From Clostridiales bacterium (lineage in GTDB: Bacteria > Bacillota > Clostridia > Christensenellales > CAG-138): DNA of 20,704 nucleotides. The translations under genes were made by a program, and so were the position numbers. The notes beneath the pieces were generated by a model that was not told the origin of the DNA, ran no database searches, and was given only the letters and a program-made list of their open reading frames with translations. The stretch spans positions 1 to 20,704 of the forward strand of contig DNFZ01000244.1 in the NCBI GenBank assembly GCA_003486785.1. The letters are read 5' to 3'. Shown piece by piece: positions 14,332-20,704 of the stretch (the first letter of the stretch is position 1; every line of letters begins with the position of its first letter).

Positions 14332-15480
14332 ATGGATTACGCAAAAGAGTCCCTCCGCCTGCACAAAGAGTGGAAGGGCAAAATCGAAGTAAACGCCACC
14401 GTTCCCGTCGCCACGCGCGAAGACCTATCACTGGCGTATACGCCGGGCGTGGCGCAGCCGTGCCTCGAAATCGAGAAGGACATCAGCCTCAGCTACGAAC
14501 TCACCCGCCGCTGGAACCTCTGCGCGGTGGTGACGGACGGAACAGCGGTCCTCGGCCTCGGCGACATCGGCCCGGCGGCGGCGCTGCCGGTGATGGAGGG
14601 TAAGGCCGCCATCTTCTCGGAGTTCGCCGGCATCAACGCTGTACCCATCTGCCTGGACACGAAGGACGCCGACGCTATCGTGGACACGGTGCGGTACCTA
14701 GCGCCGAGCTTTGGCGGAATAAACCTCGAGGACATCTCTGCGCCGCGCTGCTTCGAGATCGAGCGGCGTCTTACCGAGGAGCTCGACATCCCCGTCTTCC
14801 ACGACGATCAGCACGGAACGGCGATCGTGGTTCTCGCGGGGCTCATGAACGCGCTCAAGGTGACGGGTAAGGATCGCGGCGTGCGGATAGCGATATCGGG
14901 CGCCGGAGCCGCCGGCCTCGCGATCGCGCACCTGCTGGCCGCGTACGGGTTCACGAACTTCCGCATCGCCAACAGCAAGGGCATCCTGTCGGCCGACCAA
15001 CCGGACCTGAACGACGATCAGCGCGAGGTCCTCGACCTGAGTACCGCTGCCGGCGTGTGGGGCGGTGGGGTGAACCTGCTCGACGGCGCCGACGTGTTCA
15101 TCGGTGTCTCGCGGGCCGGCCTCTTCGGCGCCGAGGACGTTCGGCGGATGAACTCCGACCCCATCATCTTCGCGTTGGCGAACCCCGTACCGGAGATCAT
15201 GCCTGATGAGGCGCGCCGGGGCGGGGCCGCCGTGATCGCCACCGGGAGATCCGACTTCCCCAACCAGATCAACAACGCGCTCGTGTTCCCGGGGCTGTTC
15301 AGGGGCCTGCTCGATGGACGGGTACCCCGGGTCACCACCGCGGCCAAGATCGCCGCCGCCGAAGCGCTAGCATCGCTGATCGACGCGCCGACGGCGGACT
15401 ACATCATCCCGTCGATCTTCGATGAGCGGGTCGTTCCCGCCGTTGCGCGGGCCATCCGCGGGGTAGAGGTCGCGTCATGA
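14332..15480 (+). CDS. NAD(P)-dependent malic enzyme (probable chimera of two genes)
   Basis: The enzyme decarboxylates malate to pyruvate. The frame is intact over 382 aa, the normal length of short bacterial malic enzymes. Tyr36 lies in LSLAYTPGVAQPC and the likely catalytic Lys91 in PVMEGKAAIF. The metal-site motifs are GGINLEDISAPRCFEIE and VFHDDQHGTAIVV, and the nucleotide-binding loop is ISGAGAAGLAIAHLLA near residue 185. TAAGGAG precedes the ATG by nine bases. The first 50 codons resemble the genes to the left (AAA lysines, clostridial-looking wording MDYAKESLRLHKEWKGKIEV). From about residue 65-80 onward the codon use and protein wording match the GC-rich genes to the right. The switch lies in or next to the conserved AVVTDGTAVLGLGDIGP stretch. 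Function is secure, but the continuity of this gene in any real genome is not. Confidence 0.88.
   Translation: MDYAKESLRLHKEWKGKIEVNATVPVATREDLSLAYTPGVAQPCLEIEKDISLSYELTRRWNLCAVVTDGTAVLGLGDIGPAAALPVMEGKAAIFSEFAGINAVPICLDTKDADAIVDTVRYLAPSFGGINLEDISAPRCFEIERRLTEELDIPVFHDDQHGTAIVVLAGLMNALKVTGKDRGVRIAISGAGAAGLAIAHLLAAYGFTNFRIANSKGILSADQPDLNDDQREVLDLSTAAGVWGGGVNLLDGADVFIGVSRAGLFGAEDVRRMNSDPIIFALANPVPEIMPDEARRGGAAVIATGRSDFPNQINNALVFPGLFRGLLDGRVPRVTTAAKIAAAEALASLIDAPTADYIIPSIFDERVVPAVARAIRGVEVAS
14480..14570. other. Compositional junction between two genome types
   Basis: AT-leaning codons and AAA lysines dominate to the left, while GC-rich codons, AAG, CGG and GTG dominate to the right. The best estimate is within codons 50-80 of the malic enzyme, with outer limits of roughly 14,380-14,700. 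No repeat, integrase or IS end is visible there. A misassembly in a conserved region is the simplest reading. Confidence 0.6.
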
Positions 15481-15496
15481 CGCCGTCGGTGAAGCG

Positions 15497-16339
15497 ATGA
15501 GCCCGGTCACGTCGGCAGACATCGCCCGGACGGTACGCGAGGCGATACCGCGCGCCGCGTCGTCGCTGCGCCCTGATGTGCTGGCGGCGCTCCGGGCAGC
15601 GGCCGGGGCCGAACTCTCGCCCACGGGCCGAGCGGTGTTGCGGCAGCTGGTGGCCAACGCTGAGATCGCGGTTGCAGATGGCGTGCCGCTCTGCCAGGAC
15701 ACCGGTACCGTCTGGGTCTGGATAGAGGTCGGGTCCGGTAGCGGCATCACGGGTGACGTGCAGGCCGACGTGGATGCAGCGGTCCGCGATGCCTATCAGG
15801 AGTACGGGCTCCGCATGAGCACGGTGCGCGATGCGCTGCTGGACCGGACGAACACCGGCGACAACACGCCCGCGTCGGTCACCGTGAGCTTCCGTCCGGG
15901 TACCGGTGCCACCGTTCACGTGATGCTCAAGGGCGGTGGCTCGGATAACGCAAGCGCGTTGACGATGCTCGACCCGTCCGCGGGTTTCGAGGGGGTCACG
16001 CGGTTCGTGCTTGAGGCCGTGTCGGTCCGTGGCGCGGGCGCGTGTCCTCCGCTGGTCGTCGGGGTCGGCGTCGGAGGAACGTTCGACTCGGTCGCATTGC
16101 TCGCCAAGAAGGCGCTGATGGAGCCGCTCGACGCAGCCACCGCCCCCGGCATCGCCGAGTTCCAGAGCGACCTTCTCGCTGCCATCAACGGCCTGGGCAT
16201 CGGACCTGCCGGGCTGGGCGGTCTGACCACGGCACTCGGTGTCCGTGTGCGCACGGCGCCGTCCCACATCGCGTCACTTCCCGTGGCGGTCAACCTCGGC
16301 TGCTCGGCGATGCGCAGCGTGACCGTGGAGCTGGGGTAG
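15497..16339 (+). CDS. Class I fumarate hydratase, alpha subunit
   Basis: This is the alpha (N-terminal) half of a two-subunit iron-sulfur hydro-lyase that interconverts fumarate and malate. L-tartrate dehydratase alpha is a close alternative. The 280 aa cover the whole domain. The three expected cluster-ligand cysteines are visible: PLCQDTGTVWVW, GACPPLVVGVGVGG and NLGCSAMRS. KGGGSDNASAL matches the usual KGGGSEN with a conservative Glu-to-Asp change. The ATG lies 16 bases after the malic enzyme stop, with only a weak GGTGAAG ahead, so the genes may be translationally linked. Fumarase beta is found at 17766, beyond an MFS gene. Together with malic enzyme it links fumarate, malate and pyruvate. 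Confidence 0.9.
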   Translation: MSPVTSADIARTVREAIPRAASSLRPDVLAALRAAAGAELSPTGRAVLRQLVANAEIAVADGVPLCQDTGTVWVWIEVGSGSGITGDVQADVDAAVRDAYQEYGLRMSTVRDALLDRTNTGDNTPASVTVSFRPGTGATVHVMLKGGGSDNASALTMLDPSAGFEGVTRFVLEAVSVRGAGACPPLVVGVGVGGTFDSVALLAKKALMEPLDAATAPGIAEFQSDLLAAINGLGIGPAGLGGLTTALGVRVRTAPSHIASLPVAVNLGCSAMRSVTVELG

Positions 16340-17773
16340 ATGGCCGCCAATCCGGTGACCGCTCCCGTGGCCCGCGTGCGGGCGACCTACGGCGCGGTCT
16401 TCCAGAACCGCCGGTTCCGCGCCCTGTGGGCGAGTCAGCTCGTGAGCGGCATCGGCGACTGGCTCGTCATCGGCCTGCTCATCCCGCTGGTGACAACGCT
16501 CTCCGGCGGCTCTGCGTTCGCGGTCGCGGGCATCATGATCGCCAAGATCATCCCATCGCTGATCTTCTCGTCCTTCATCGGGGTGTTCGTCGACCGGTTC
16601 GACCGCAGGCGTCTGATGATCGCGTGCGACATCGCCCGGGCGCTGCTGACCCTGATTCTGCTCTTCACCAACAGCCTGGCGCTCATCTACCTCACGGTCC
16701 TGCTCATGGAAATCGCGTCGCTGTTCTTCTCGCCGGCCCGCAACGCGCTCATACCGCGGCTGGTGGCTCCCGAGGAAGTGACCATCGCCAACGGGCTCGC
16801 GTACACCACCCAGCAGGGCAGCATGCTCATCGGTCTCACGATGTCCGGCGCGATCCTCGCCGGATTCGAGGCGATCGTGCGGTGGGTCCTCGAGAGCGGC
16901 TTCCCGCTCGTGGATGTGCTCGCCGGCGTGTTCGCACCCGCGCTGCTGGGCCCCCGCGCCGGCGTGGTGCTCAACAGCGGGACGTTCATCGTCTCCGCGC
17001 TGCTGCTGTGGAGCATCCGCATGGACGTCCGGCCCGAGCGCGAGATAGGGAAGCTCGACCTGACGCTCCTGGGACGCGACGCCCTGGATGCCTTCCGCTT
17101 CCTCAAACAGCACCAGGAACTCAAGGGCCTCCTCAGCACCATCGGGCTGGCGCTTCTGGGCGGAGGAGCGGTCATCTCGGTCGGCCTCGTGTACGTGCAG
17201 CAGAACCTCACGGGAGGCCTGCCGATCCTCGATCAGTTCGGGGCGATCCAGCGCCTCATCGCGGCGCCGCAGACCTTCGTGCTGGTCGTGCTCGCGCTCG
17301 GCATGGTGACGGGCGCCGTGGTCGTTCCCCGTCTGGCGCGCGTGCTCTCCCTCCAGATGCTCTTCCTCGGCGCGGTCGCCACCTTCGGCGTGACGATGAT
17401 GATATTCGCGAGCTCGAGTTCGTACCTGGTGGCCATGCTCTTCGGCTTCATCGCCGGCTTCTGCATCGCGTGCCTGACGGTGGCGGGCAACACCTACGTG
17501 GTGCGTACCGTGGCCGACGAGATCCGCGGCCGCGTCTTCACCGCGATGGAGTCCGTGATCCGCGTGGCGCTCCTGGTCTCGATGGTCGTGGTCGCCCCAC
17601 TCGGCGACCTGCTCGCGGCGCTCGTGCGCGCTCTCACCGGCGAGGGTGTGACCTCGTGGTTCTCGGGCCCGCGGATCACCCTTCAACTGGCGTCGCTCAT
17701 CGTCATGGCTGCGGCGTACTATGCCTACAGGACGCTCGACTTGCGCGCCGCGCCGGAGGAAGCCGATGCCTGA
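16340..17773 (+). CDS. MFS transporter
   Basis: This 477-aa protein has about 12 hydrophobic segments and the layout of the MFS efflux-type group. RFRALWASQLVSGIGDWLVI forms the first segment, DRFDRRRLMIACD is the loop 2-3 motif, and SLFFSPARNALIPRLV is typical of helix 4-5 in this group. A longer insertion around residues 178-215 precedes the middle loop. It starts directly after the fumarase alpha stop (TAG then ATG) with GGAG nine bases before, and overlaps the fumarase beta start by eight bases, so it is co-expressed with both. The substrate is not visible. A dicarboxylate is suggested only by its position, and the sequence group looks more like efflux proteins. Confidence 0.85.
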   Translation: MAANPVTAPVARVRATYGAVFQNRRFRALWASQLVSGIGDWLVIGLLIPLVTTLSGGSAFAVAGIMIAKIIPSLIFSSFIGVFVDRFDRRRLMIACDIARALLTLILLFTNSLALIYLTVLLMEIASLFFSPARNALIPRLVAPEEVTIANGLAYTTQQGSMLIGLTMSGAILAGFEAIVRWVLESGFPLVDVLAGVFAPALLGPRAGVVLNSGTFIVSALLLWSIRMDVRPEREIGKLDLTLLGRDALDAFRFLKQHQELKGLLSTIGLALLGGGAVISVGLVYVQQNLTGGLPILDQFGAIQRLIAAPQTFVLVVLALGMVTGAVVVPRLARVLSLQMLFLGAVATFGVTMMIFASSSSYLVAMLFGFIAGFCIACLTVAGNTYVVRTVADEIRGRVFTAMESVIRVALLVSMVVVAPLGDLLAALVRALTGEGVTSWFSGPRITLQLASLIVMAAAYYAYRTLDLRAAPEEADA

Positions 17774-18338
17774 GCCCATGGCAATCACACTGCCGCGTGA
17801 TGTGGGCATGATGCGGGGTCTGCCGGCGGGTACCGCGGTGTCGCTGTCGGGTCCCGTCTTCACGGCGCGCGACGCCACGCACGCGCGGCTTGTCGCCGAG
17901 CTCGAGCGCGAGGGCGTCCTTCCACACGGCCTCGCGGGCCAGGTGCTCTTCTACGCGGGCCCGACGCCCGCCCGGGCCGGCGGCCGGCCGGTCGGCGCCG
18001 TCGGACCCACCACGTCACGCCGGATGGACGCGTGGACGCCCCGGCTCCTGTCGGCGGGGATCGCGGCCACGCTCGGCAAGGGACCGCGCGGTGACGACGT
18101 TCGCCGCGCGTGTGCCGAGCACGGTGCCGTCTACCTCACGGCGGTCGGTGGAGCGGCGGCCCTGCTCGGGCAGCGGGTCGTCTCGGCCGAGATCGTCGCG
18201 TACCCGGAACTCGGCACGGAGGCGTTGCGCCGTCTGGAGCTCTTGGACTTCCCCGCGTGGATCGCCATCGACGCGCAGGGCCGGGACCTGTTCGCCGAGG
18301 CCCGCCGGGCGTGGTCTTCGGGAGGTGCGCTGCGATGA
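17766..18338 (+). CDS. Class I fumarate hydratase, beta subunit
   Basis: This is the C-terminal half of class I fumarase (190 aa), the partner of the alpha subunit at 15497. Family features are the opening LPRDVGMMRGLPAGTAVSLS, then FTARDATHARL, FYAGPTPARAGG, GPTTSRRMD, GAVYLTAVGGAAALL, and the closing LELLDFPAWIAIDAQGRDLF. ATG 17766 has GGAGGA five bases upstream and overlaps the MFS gene. ATG 17775 is an alternative. The stop overlaps the tmk start (ATGA). Separation of the two fumarase subunits by a transporter gene is unusual, as they are normally adjacent or fused. L-tartrate dehydratase beta is the main alternative. Confidence 0.88.
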   Translation: MPEPMAITLPRDVGMMRGLPAGTAVSLSGPVFTARDATHARLVAELEREGVLPHGLAGQVLFYAGPTPARAGGRPVGAVGPTTSRRMDAWTPRLLSAGIAATLGKGPRGDDVRRACAEHGAVYLTAVGGAAALLGQRVVSAEIVAYPELGTEALRRLELLDFPAWIAIDAQGRDLFAEARRAWSSGGALR

Positions 18339-18976
18339 GGGGCGTGTTCATCACATTCGAGGGCGGCGAGGGATCGGGCAAGTCCACGCAGATCAGGCTG
18401 CTCGCCGAGCGGCTCCGTGTAGCCGGCAGCGAGGTGCGCACGTTCCGCGAGCCGGGGGGCGTGGAGCCGGGGGACACCGGCGAGCGCATCCGGGACATCC
18501 TGCTCGATCCTGCCCACTACGGGCTGGACGTGCGGGCCGAACTGCTGCTGTACGAAGCGAGTCGCGCGCAGCTCGTAGCGGCGCACTACCGGCCCGCCCT
18601 TGAGGCGGGTGCCATCGTGCTCTGCGACCGCTACGCGGACTCCAGCGTGGCCTACCAGGGCTACGCACGGGCGATCCTGCCCGTGGAGGAGGTGCGCGAG
18701 CTCAATCGCATCGCCACCGGCGGTCTCGTGCCCGATCTCACGCTGTTGCTCGACGTGGATGTGGCCGACGGCCTGGAGCAGGCGAGAGCCAAGGGCGCCG
18801 ACCGGCTGGAGATGGAGGGGCCGGAGTTCCACCAGCGCGTGCGCGAGGGGTACCTCGCCATGGCCGCCGCGGAACCGGAACGCTTCAGGATCGTGCACCG
18901 CGGTTCGGTGGCGTCGGTGGCTGCCGAAGTCTGGTCGCACGTCGAGGCGCTGCTCGCCGAGCGGGGACGGGTGTGA
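18335..18976 (+). CDS. tmk: Thymidylate kinase
   Basis: The enzyme phosphorylates dTMP to dTDP for DNA synthesis. The 213 aa contain the P-loop FEGGEGSGKST (residues 8-18), the dTMP-binding REPGG at 38-42, and CDRYADSSVAYQGYAR from residue 97, the usual DRY/SxxYQG motif. PDLTLLLDVDV and the lid-like DRLEMEGPEFHQRVREGYL follow. The segment after REPGG reads VEPGDTGERIR, about two residues longer than the common form. The ATGA overlap with fumarase beta and the short gap to holB indicate translational coupling. The tmk-holB-PSP1 order is a widespread chromosomal arrangement, which argues that this part is core genome. Confidence 0.94.
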   Translation: MRGVFITFEGGEGSGKSTQIRLLAERLRVAGSEVRTFREPGGVEPGDTGERIRDILLDPAHYGLDVRAELLLYEASRAQLVAAHYRPALEAGAIVLCDRYADSSVAYQGYARAILPVEEVRELNRIATGGLVPDLTLLLDVDVADGLEQARAKGADRLEMEGPEFHQRVREGYLAMAAAEPERFRIVHRGSVASVAAEVWSHVEALLAERGRV

Positions 18977-18980
18977 CGGT

Positions 18981-20105
18981 GTGACCGGGTGCGTGTGGGA
19001 CGACCTGGTGGGTCAGACCAAGGCCACTGGCTACCTCCGGCGGGCCGCCACCTCAGGTGCGGTGTCGCACGCATACCTGTTCGTCGGCCCGACGGGAGTG
19101 GGCAAGAGCACGGCGGCCCGCGCGCTCGCGTGCGCACTGCTCTGTGACGACGGTGGGTGCGGGTCGTGTCCGGTGTGCCGGCGTATCCGATCCGCCACGC
19201 ACCCGGACCTGCACCTGTTCGAGCCCGAGGGCGTTGCCGGCTACGTCATCGACCAGGTGCGTGACCTGATCAGAGACATCGGCATGAAGCCCATCGAGGC
19301 CCGCTACAAGGTCTACATCCTGCGCGACGCGGGACGGCTCCAGGGCGCGGCCGCCAACGCGTTCCTCAAGACGCTCGAGGAGCCGCCGGGCGACGTCCTG
19401 ATCGTGCTGCTGGCCAACGACTTCGAGGACGTGCTCGCCACGATCGCCTCGCGCTGCCACGTGGTGCGGTTTGCGCCGGTGCCCGCCGGGACCGCCCGTG
19501 CGCTGGTGGTGGAGCGGACCGGCGCGAGTGATGCCGAGGCGCGTGCGGCGCTGGCAGCCACCGACGGTGTGATCCCGCACGCGATCGAGTTCCTCGCATC
19601 CCCGGGGCGGCGTAACGTGCGTGCAGCGATCATCGGGACGCTCAAGCGCCTCAGCGTGATGGACGCCCACGATGTGTTGCAGGCGGCGCGAAGCTTGCTA
19701 TCTGAGGTCAAGGCTCCCGTGGAGGAGGTGCGGGCGATGCGCGCGGGGGAGCTCGAGACCGCCCGTGAGTTCCTGAGCCGGGGCGCGGTCTCGGAGATCG
19801 AGAAGCGGCAGAAGCGCGAGCTCACGGCACGCGAGCGCGACGGGATCACCGAGATCATGAGCGTGACGGAGAGCTGGCTTCGGGACTGCCTCGTGCTGGC
19901 CAAGGGAGCGCCGGAGCTCGTGGACAACGCGGACGCCGCGGACGCCACCGCCGAGGTGGCTGCAGGGCTGAGTGTGCCCGCCGCGCTCAGGGCGCTTCAG
20001 GCCGTTCGCACCGCACGGGAACGCATCGCCTATAATGTGAGTCCCCAGCTGGCCGTGGAGGCCATGCTGTTCGACATACAGGAGGTACTCAAGTGCCCAC
20101 GATAG
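18981..20105 (+). CDS. holB: DNA polymerase III delta-prime subunit
   Basis: This is a clamp-loader subunit of the replicative polymerase. The product (374 aa from GTG 18981) has the AAA+ core: DDLVGQTKATGYLRR, Walker A FVGPTGVGKST, a four-cysteine zinc module (CDDGGCGSCPVC), YKVYILRDAGRLQGAAANAF, LKTLEEPPGDVLIVLLAN and the sensor 1/SRC motif ATIASRCHVVRF. No ATG lies near the start. GTG 18981 and GTG 18993 (giving VWDDLVGQ) are both possible with weak ribosome sites, and the second resembles many family N-termini. An intact Walker A is notable because some delta-prime proteins have lost it. It follows tmk by four bases and overlaps the PSP1 gene by 13. Confidence 0.92.
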   Translation: MTGCVWDDLVGQTKATGYLRRAATSGAVSHAYLFVGPTGVGKSTAARALACALLCDDGGCGSCPVCRRIRSATHPDLHLFEPEGVAGYVIDQVRDLIRDIGMKPIEARYKVYILRDAGRLQGAAANAFLKTLEEPPGDVLIVLLANDFEDVLATIASRCHVVRFAPVPAGTARALVVERTGASDAEARAALAATDGVIPHAIEFLASPGRRNVRAAIIGTLKRLSVMDAHDVLQAARSLLSEVKAPVEEVRAMRAGELETAREFLSRGAVSEIEKRQKRELTARERDGITEIMSVTESWLRDCLVLAKGAPELVDNADAADATAEVAAGLSVPAALRALQAVRTARERIAYNVSPQLAVEAMLFDIQEVLKCPR

Positions 20106-20704
20106 TGGGAGTGAAGCTACGCTACGCCGGCAAGGTCCTGTGGTTCGACCCGGCCGGCTCGGATCCGGAGCCAGGCGATCACGTCATCGTATCGACCGAG
20201 CGCGGGCAGGAGTACGGCGAGATCGTCACGCCCGCCCGCGAGGTGACGGACGATGAGTTGCAGGCACCCCTCAAGCCGGTGCTGCGCGTCGCTGACGAGT
20301 CCGATCGCGCGCGGTTCCAGACGATGTGCGAGCGCGAGCGCATCGAGATGGAGCGCTTCCGGGCGCTCGTGAAAGAGCGCGGGCTGGACATGAAGCCGAT
20401 CGGCGTCGAGCACCTCTTCGACGACTCCAAGATCGTCTTCTACTTCGCCGCCGAGGAACGCATCGACTTCCGGGATCTCGTGCGCGACCTTGCCGCCGAG
20501 TTCCACAATCGCATCGACATGCGACAGGTGGGCGTGCGCGACGAGGCACGCATGATCGGTGGTCTGGGCCACTGCGGCCAGCAGCTGTGTTGCGTACGGT
20601 TCCCCGGGGAGTTCCAGCCGGTCTCGATCCGCATGGCCAAGGAGCAGGATCTGCCGCTCAATCCGTTGAAAATCAGCGGGCTGTGTGGCAGACTCATGTG
20701 CTGT
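20093..20704 (+). CDS. ricT: PSP1 domain protein, RicT/YaaT-like (cut by window edge)
   Basis: The GTG start has GGAGG seven bases upstream and overlaps the end of holB. The 204 codons in the window stay open to the edge. The PSP1 domain is evident: GVKLRYAGKVLWFD, ERGQEYGEIV, KIVFYFAAEERIDFRDLVRD, then IDMRQVGVRDEARMIGGLG. The cysteine motifs are HCGQQLCC (Cys161, 166, 167) and ISGLCGRLMCC (Cys198). In Bacillus the RicT protein forms an iron-sulfur complex with RicA and RicF that affects RNase Y-dependent mRNA maturation. The cysteines here fall where I recall the Bacillus cluster ligands. Function in an actinobacterial background is inferred. The C-terminus is outside the window. Confidence 0.9.
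   Translation, partial: MPTIVGVKLRYAGKVLWFDPAGSDPEPGDHVIVSTERGQEYGEIVTPAREVTDDELQAPLKPVLRVADESDRARFQTMCERERIEMERFRALVKERGLDMKPIGVEHLFDDSKIVFYFAAEERIDFRDLVRDLAAEFHNRIDMRQVGVRDEARMIGGLGHCGQQLCCVRFPGEFQPVSIRMAKEQDLPLNPLKISGLCGRLMCC

Noticed and set aside
16042..17811. 589-aa plus-strand open frame overlapping fumarase alpha and the MFS gene
   Set aside because: Its translation is low-complexity Arg, Pro, Gly and His typical of a shifted frame in GC-rich DNA, while the other frame encodes recognisable proteins.
16274..17878. 534-aa minus-strand open frame
   Set aside because: It is a charged, repetitive His/Arg/Glu/Asp translation antisense to the MFS gene, with no family features.
20031..20036. 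Perfect TATAAT near the end of holB
   Set aside because: No -35 element lies at a suitable distance and the bases encode conserved-looking protein sequence; the PSP1 gene overlaps holB and is more likely cotranscribed.

Overview
The window appears to come from two different genomes. Positions 1 to about 14,480 look like an anaerobic Firmicute (Clostridia; I cannot place it more precisely, Christensenellales-like is a guess). Lysine is often AAA, promoters are sigma-A-like (TTGACA/TTGACT with TATACT, TATGAT or TATAAT), Shine-Dalgarno sites are AGGAGG-like, terminators are classical, and exported proteins carry Thr/Pro/Glu linkers. From about 14,570 to the end the DNA is visibly GC-richer, lysine is almost always AAG, genes overlap tightly and no recognisable promoters separate them. 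The block fumarase - tmk - holB - PSP1 (RicT-like) suggests an anaerobic actinobacterium (Coriobacteriia or Anaerosomatia-like). The change happens inside a malic enzyme gene at a highly conserved motif, so the window is most simply a chimeric contig. Recombination or transfer is the alternative.

Left part, surface glycan region (1-9.95 kb). A truncated secreted protein lies on the minus strand at the left edge. On the plus strand a 51-aa single-pass membrane protein is followed by a large two-module exported protein (degenerate PIG-L deacetylase-like domain, TM hairpin, NAGPA phosphodiester glycosidase domain), a GT14 branching glycosyltransferase and an O-antigen ligase/polymerase-family membrane protein. 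A bidirectional terminator separates these from a minus-strand CapA lipoprotein. A second copy of the two-module NAGPA protein is divergent from capA.

Left part, amino-sugar and carbon metabolism (10-14.3 kb). nagA and nagB convert GlcNAc-6-P to fructose-6-P. A convergent glpP encodes a GlpP-type antiterminator starting at TTG. Divergent from glpP, a strong promoter reads into a leader with an intrinsic terminator and then a malate/L-lactate (Ldh2-family) dehydrogenase gene, followed by the malic enzyme start. This layout suggests that GlpP controls the dehydrogenase leader by antitermination.

Right part (14.5-20.7 kb). Malic enzyme, class I fumarase alpha subunit, an MFS transporter, fumarase beta subunit, thymidylate kinase, DNA polymerase III delta-prime and a PSP1/RicT protein (cut by the right edge) form one tightly packed plus-strand run. 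The fumarase subunits are split by the transporter.

The most novel-looking element is the pair of paralogous exported proteins that fuse a PIG-L-like domain, with catalytic Asp replaced or the site lost, to an NAGPA domain through a membrane hairpin. They sit beside a branching glycosyltransferase, a glycan polymerase/ligase and GlcNAc recycling genes. No tRNA, rRNA, CRISPR array, insertion sequence or phage gene was seen.
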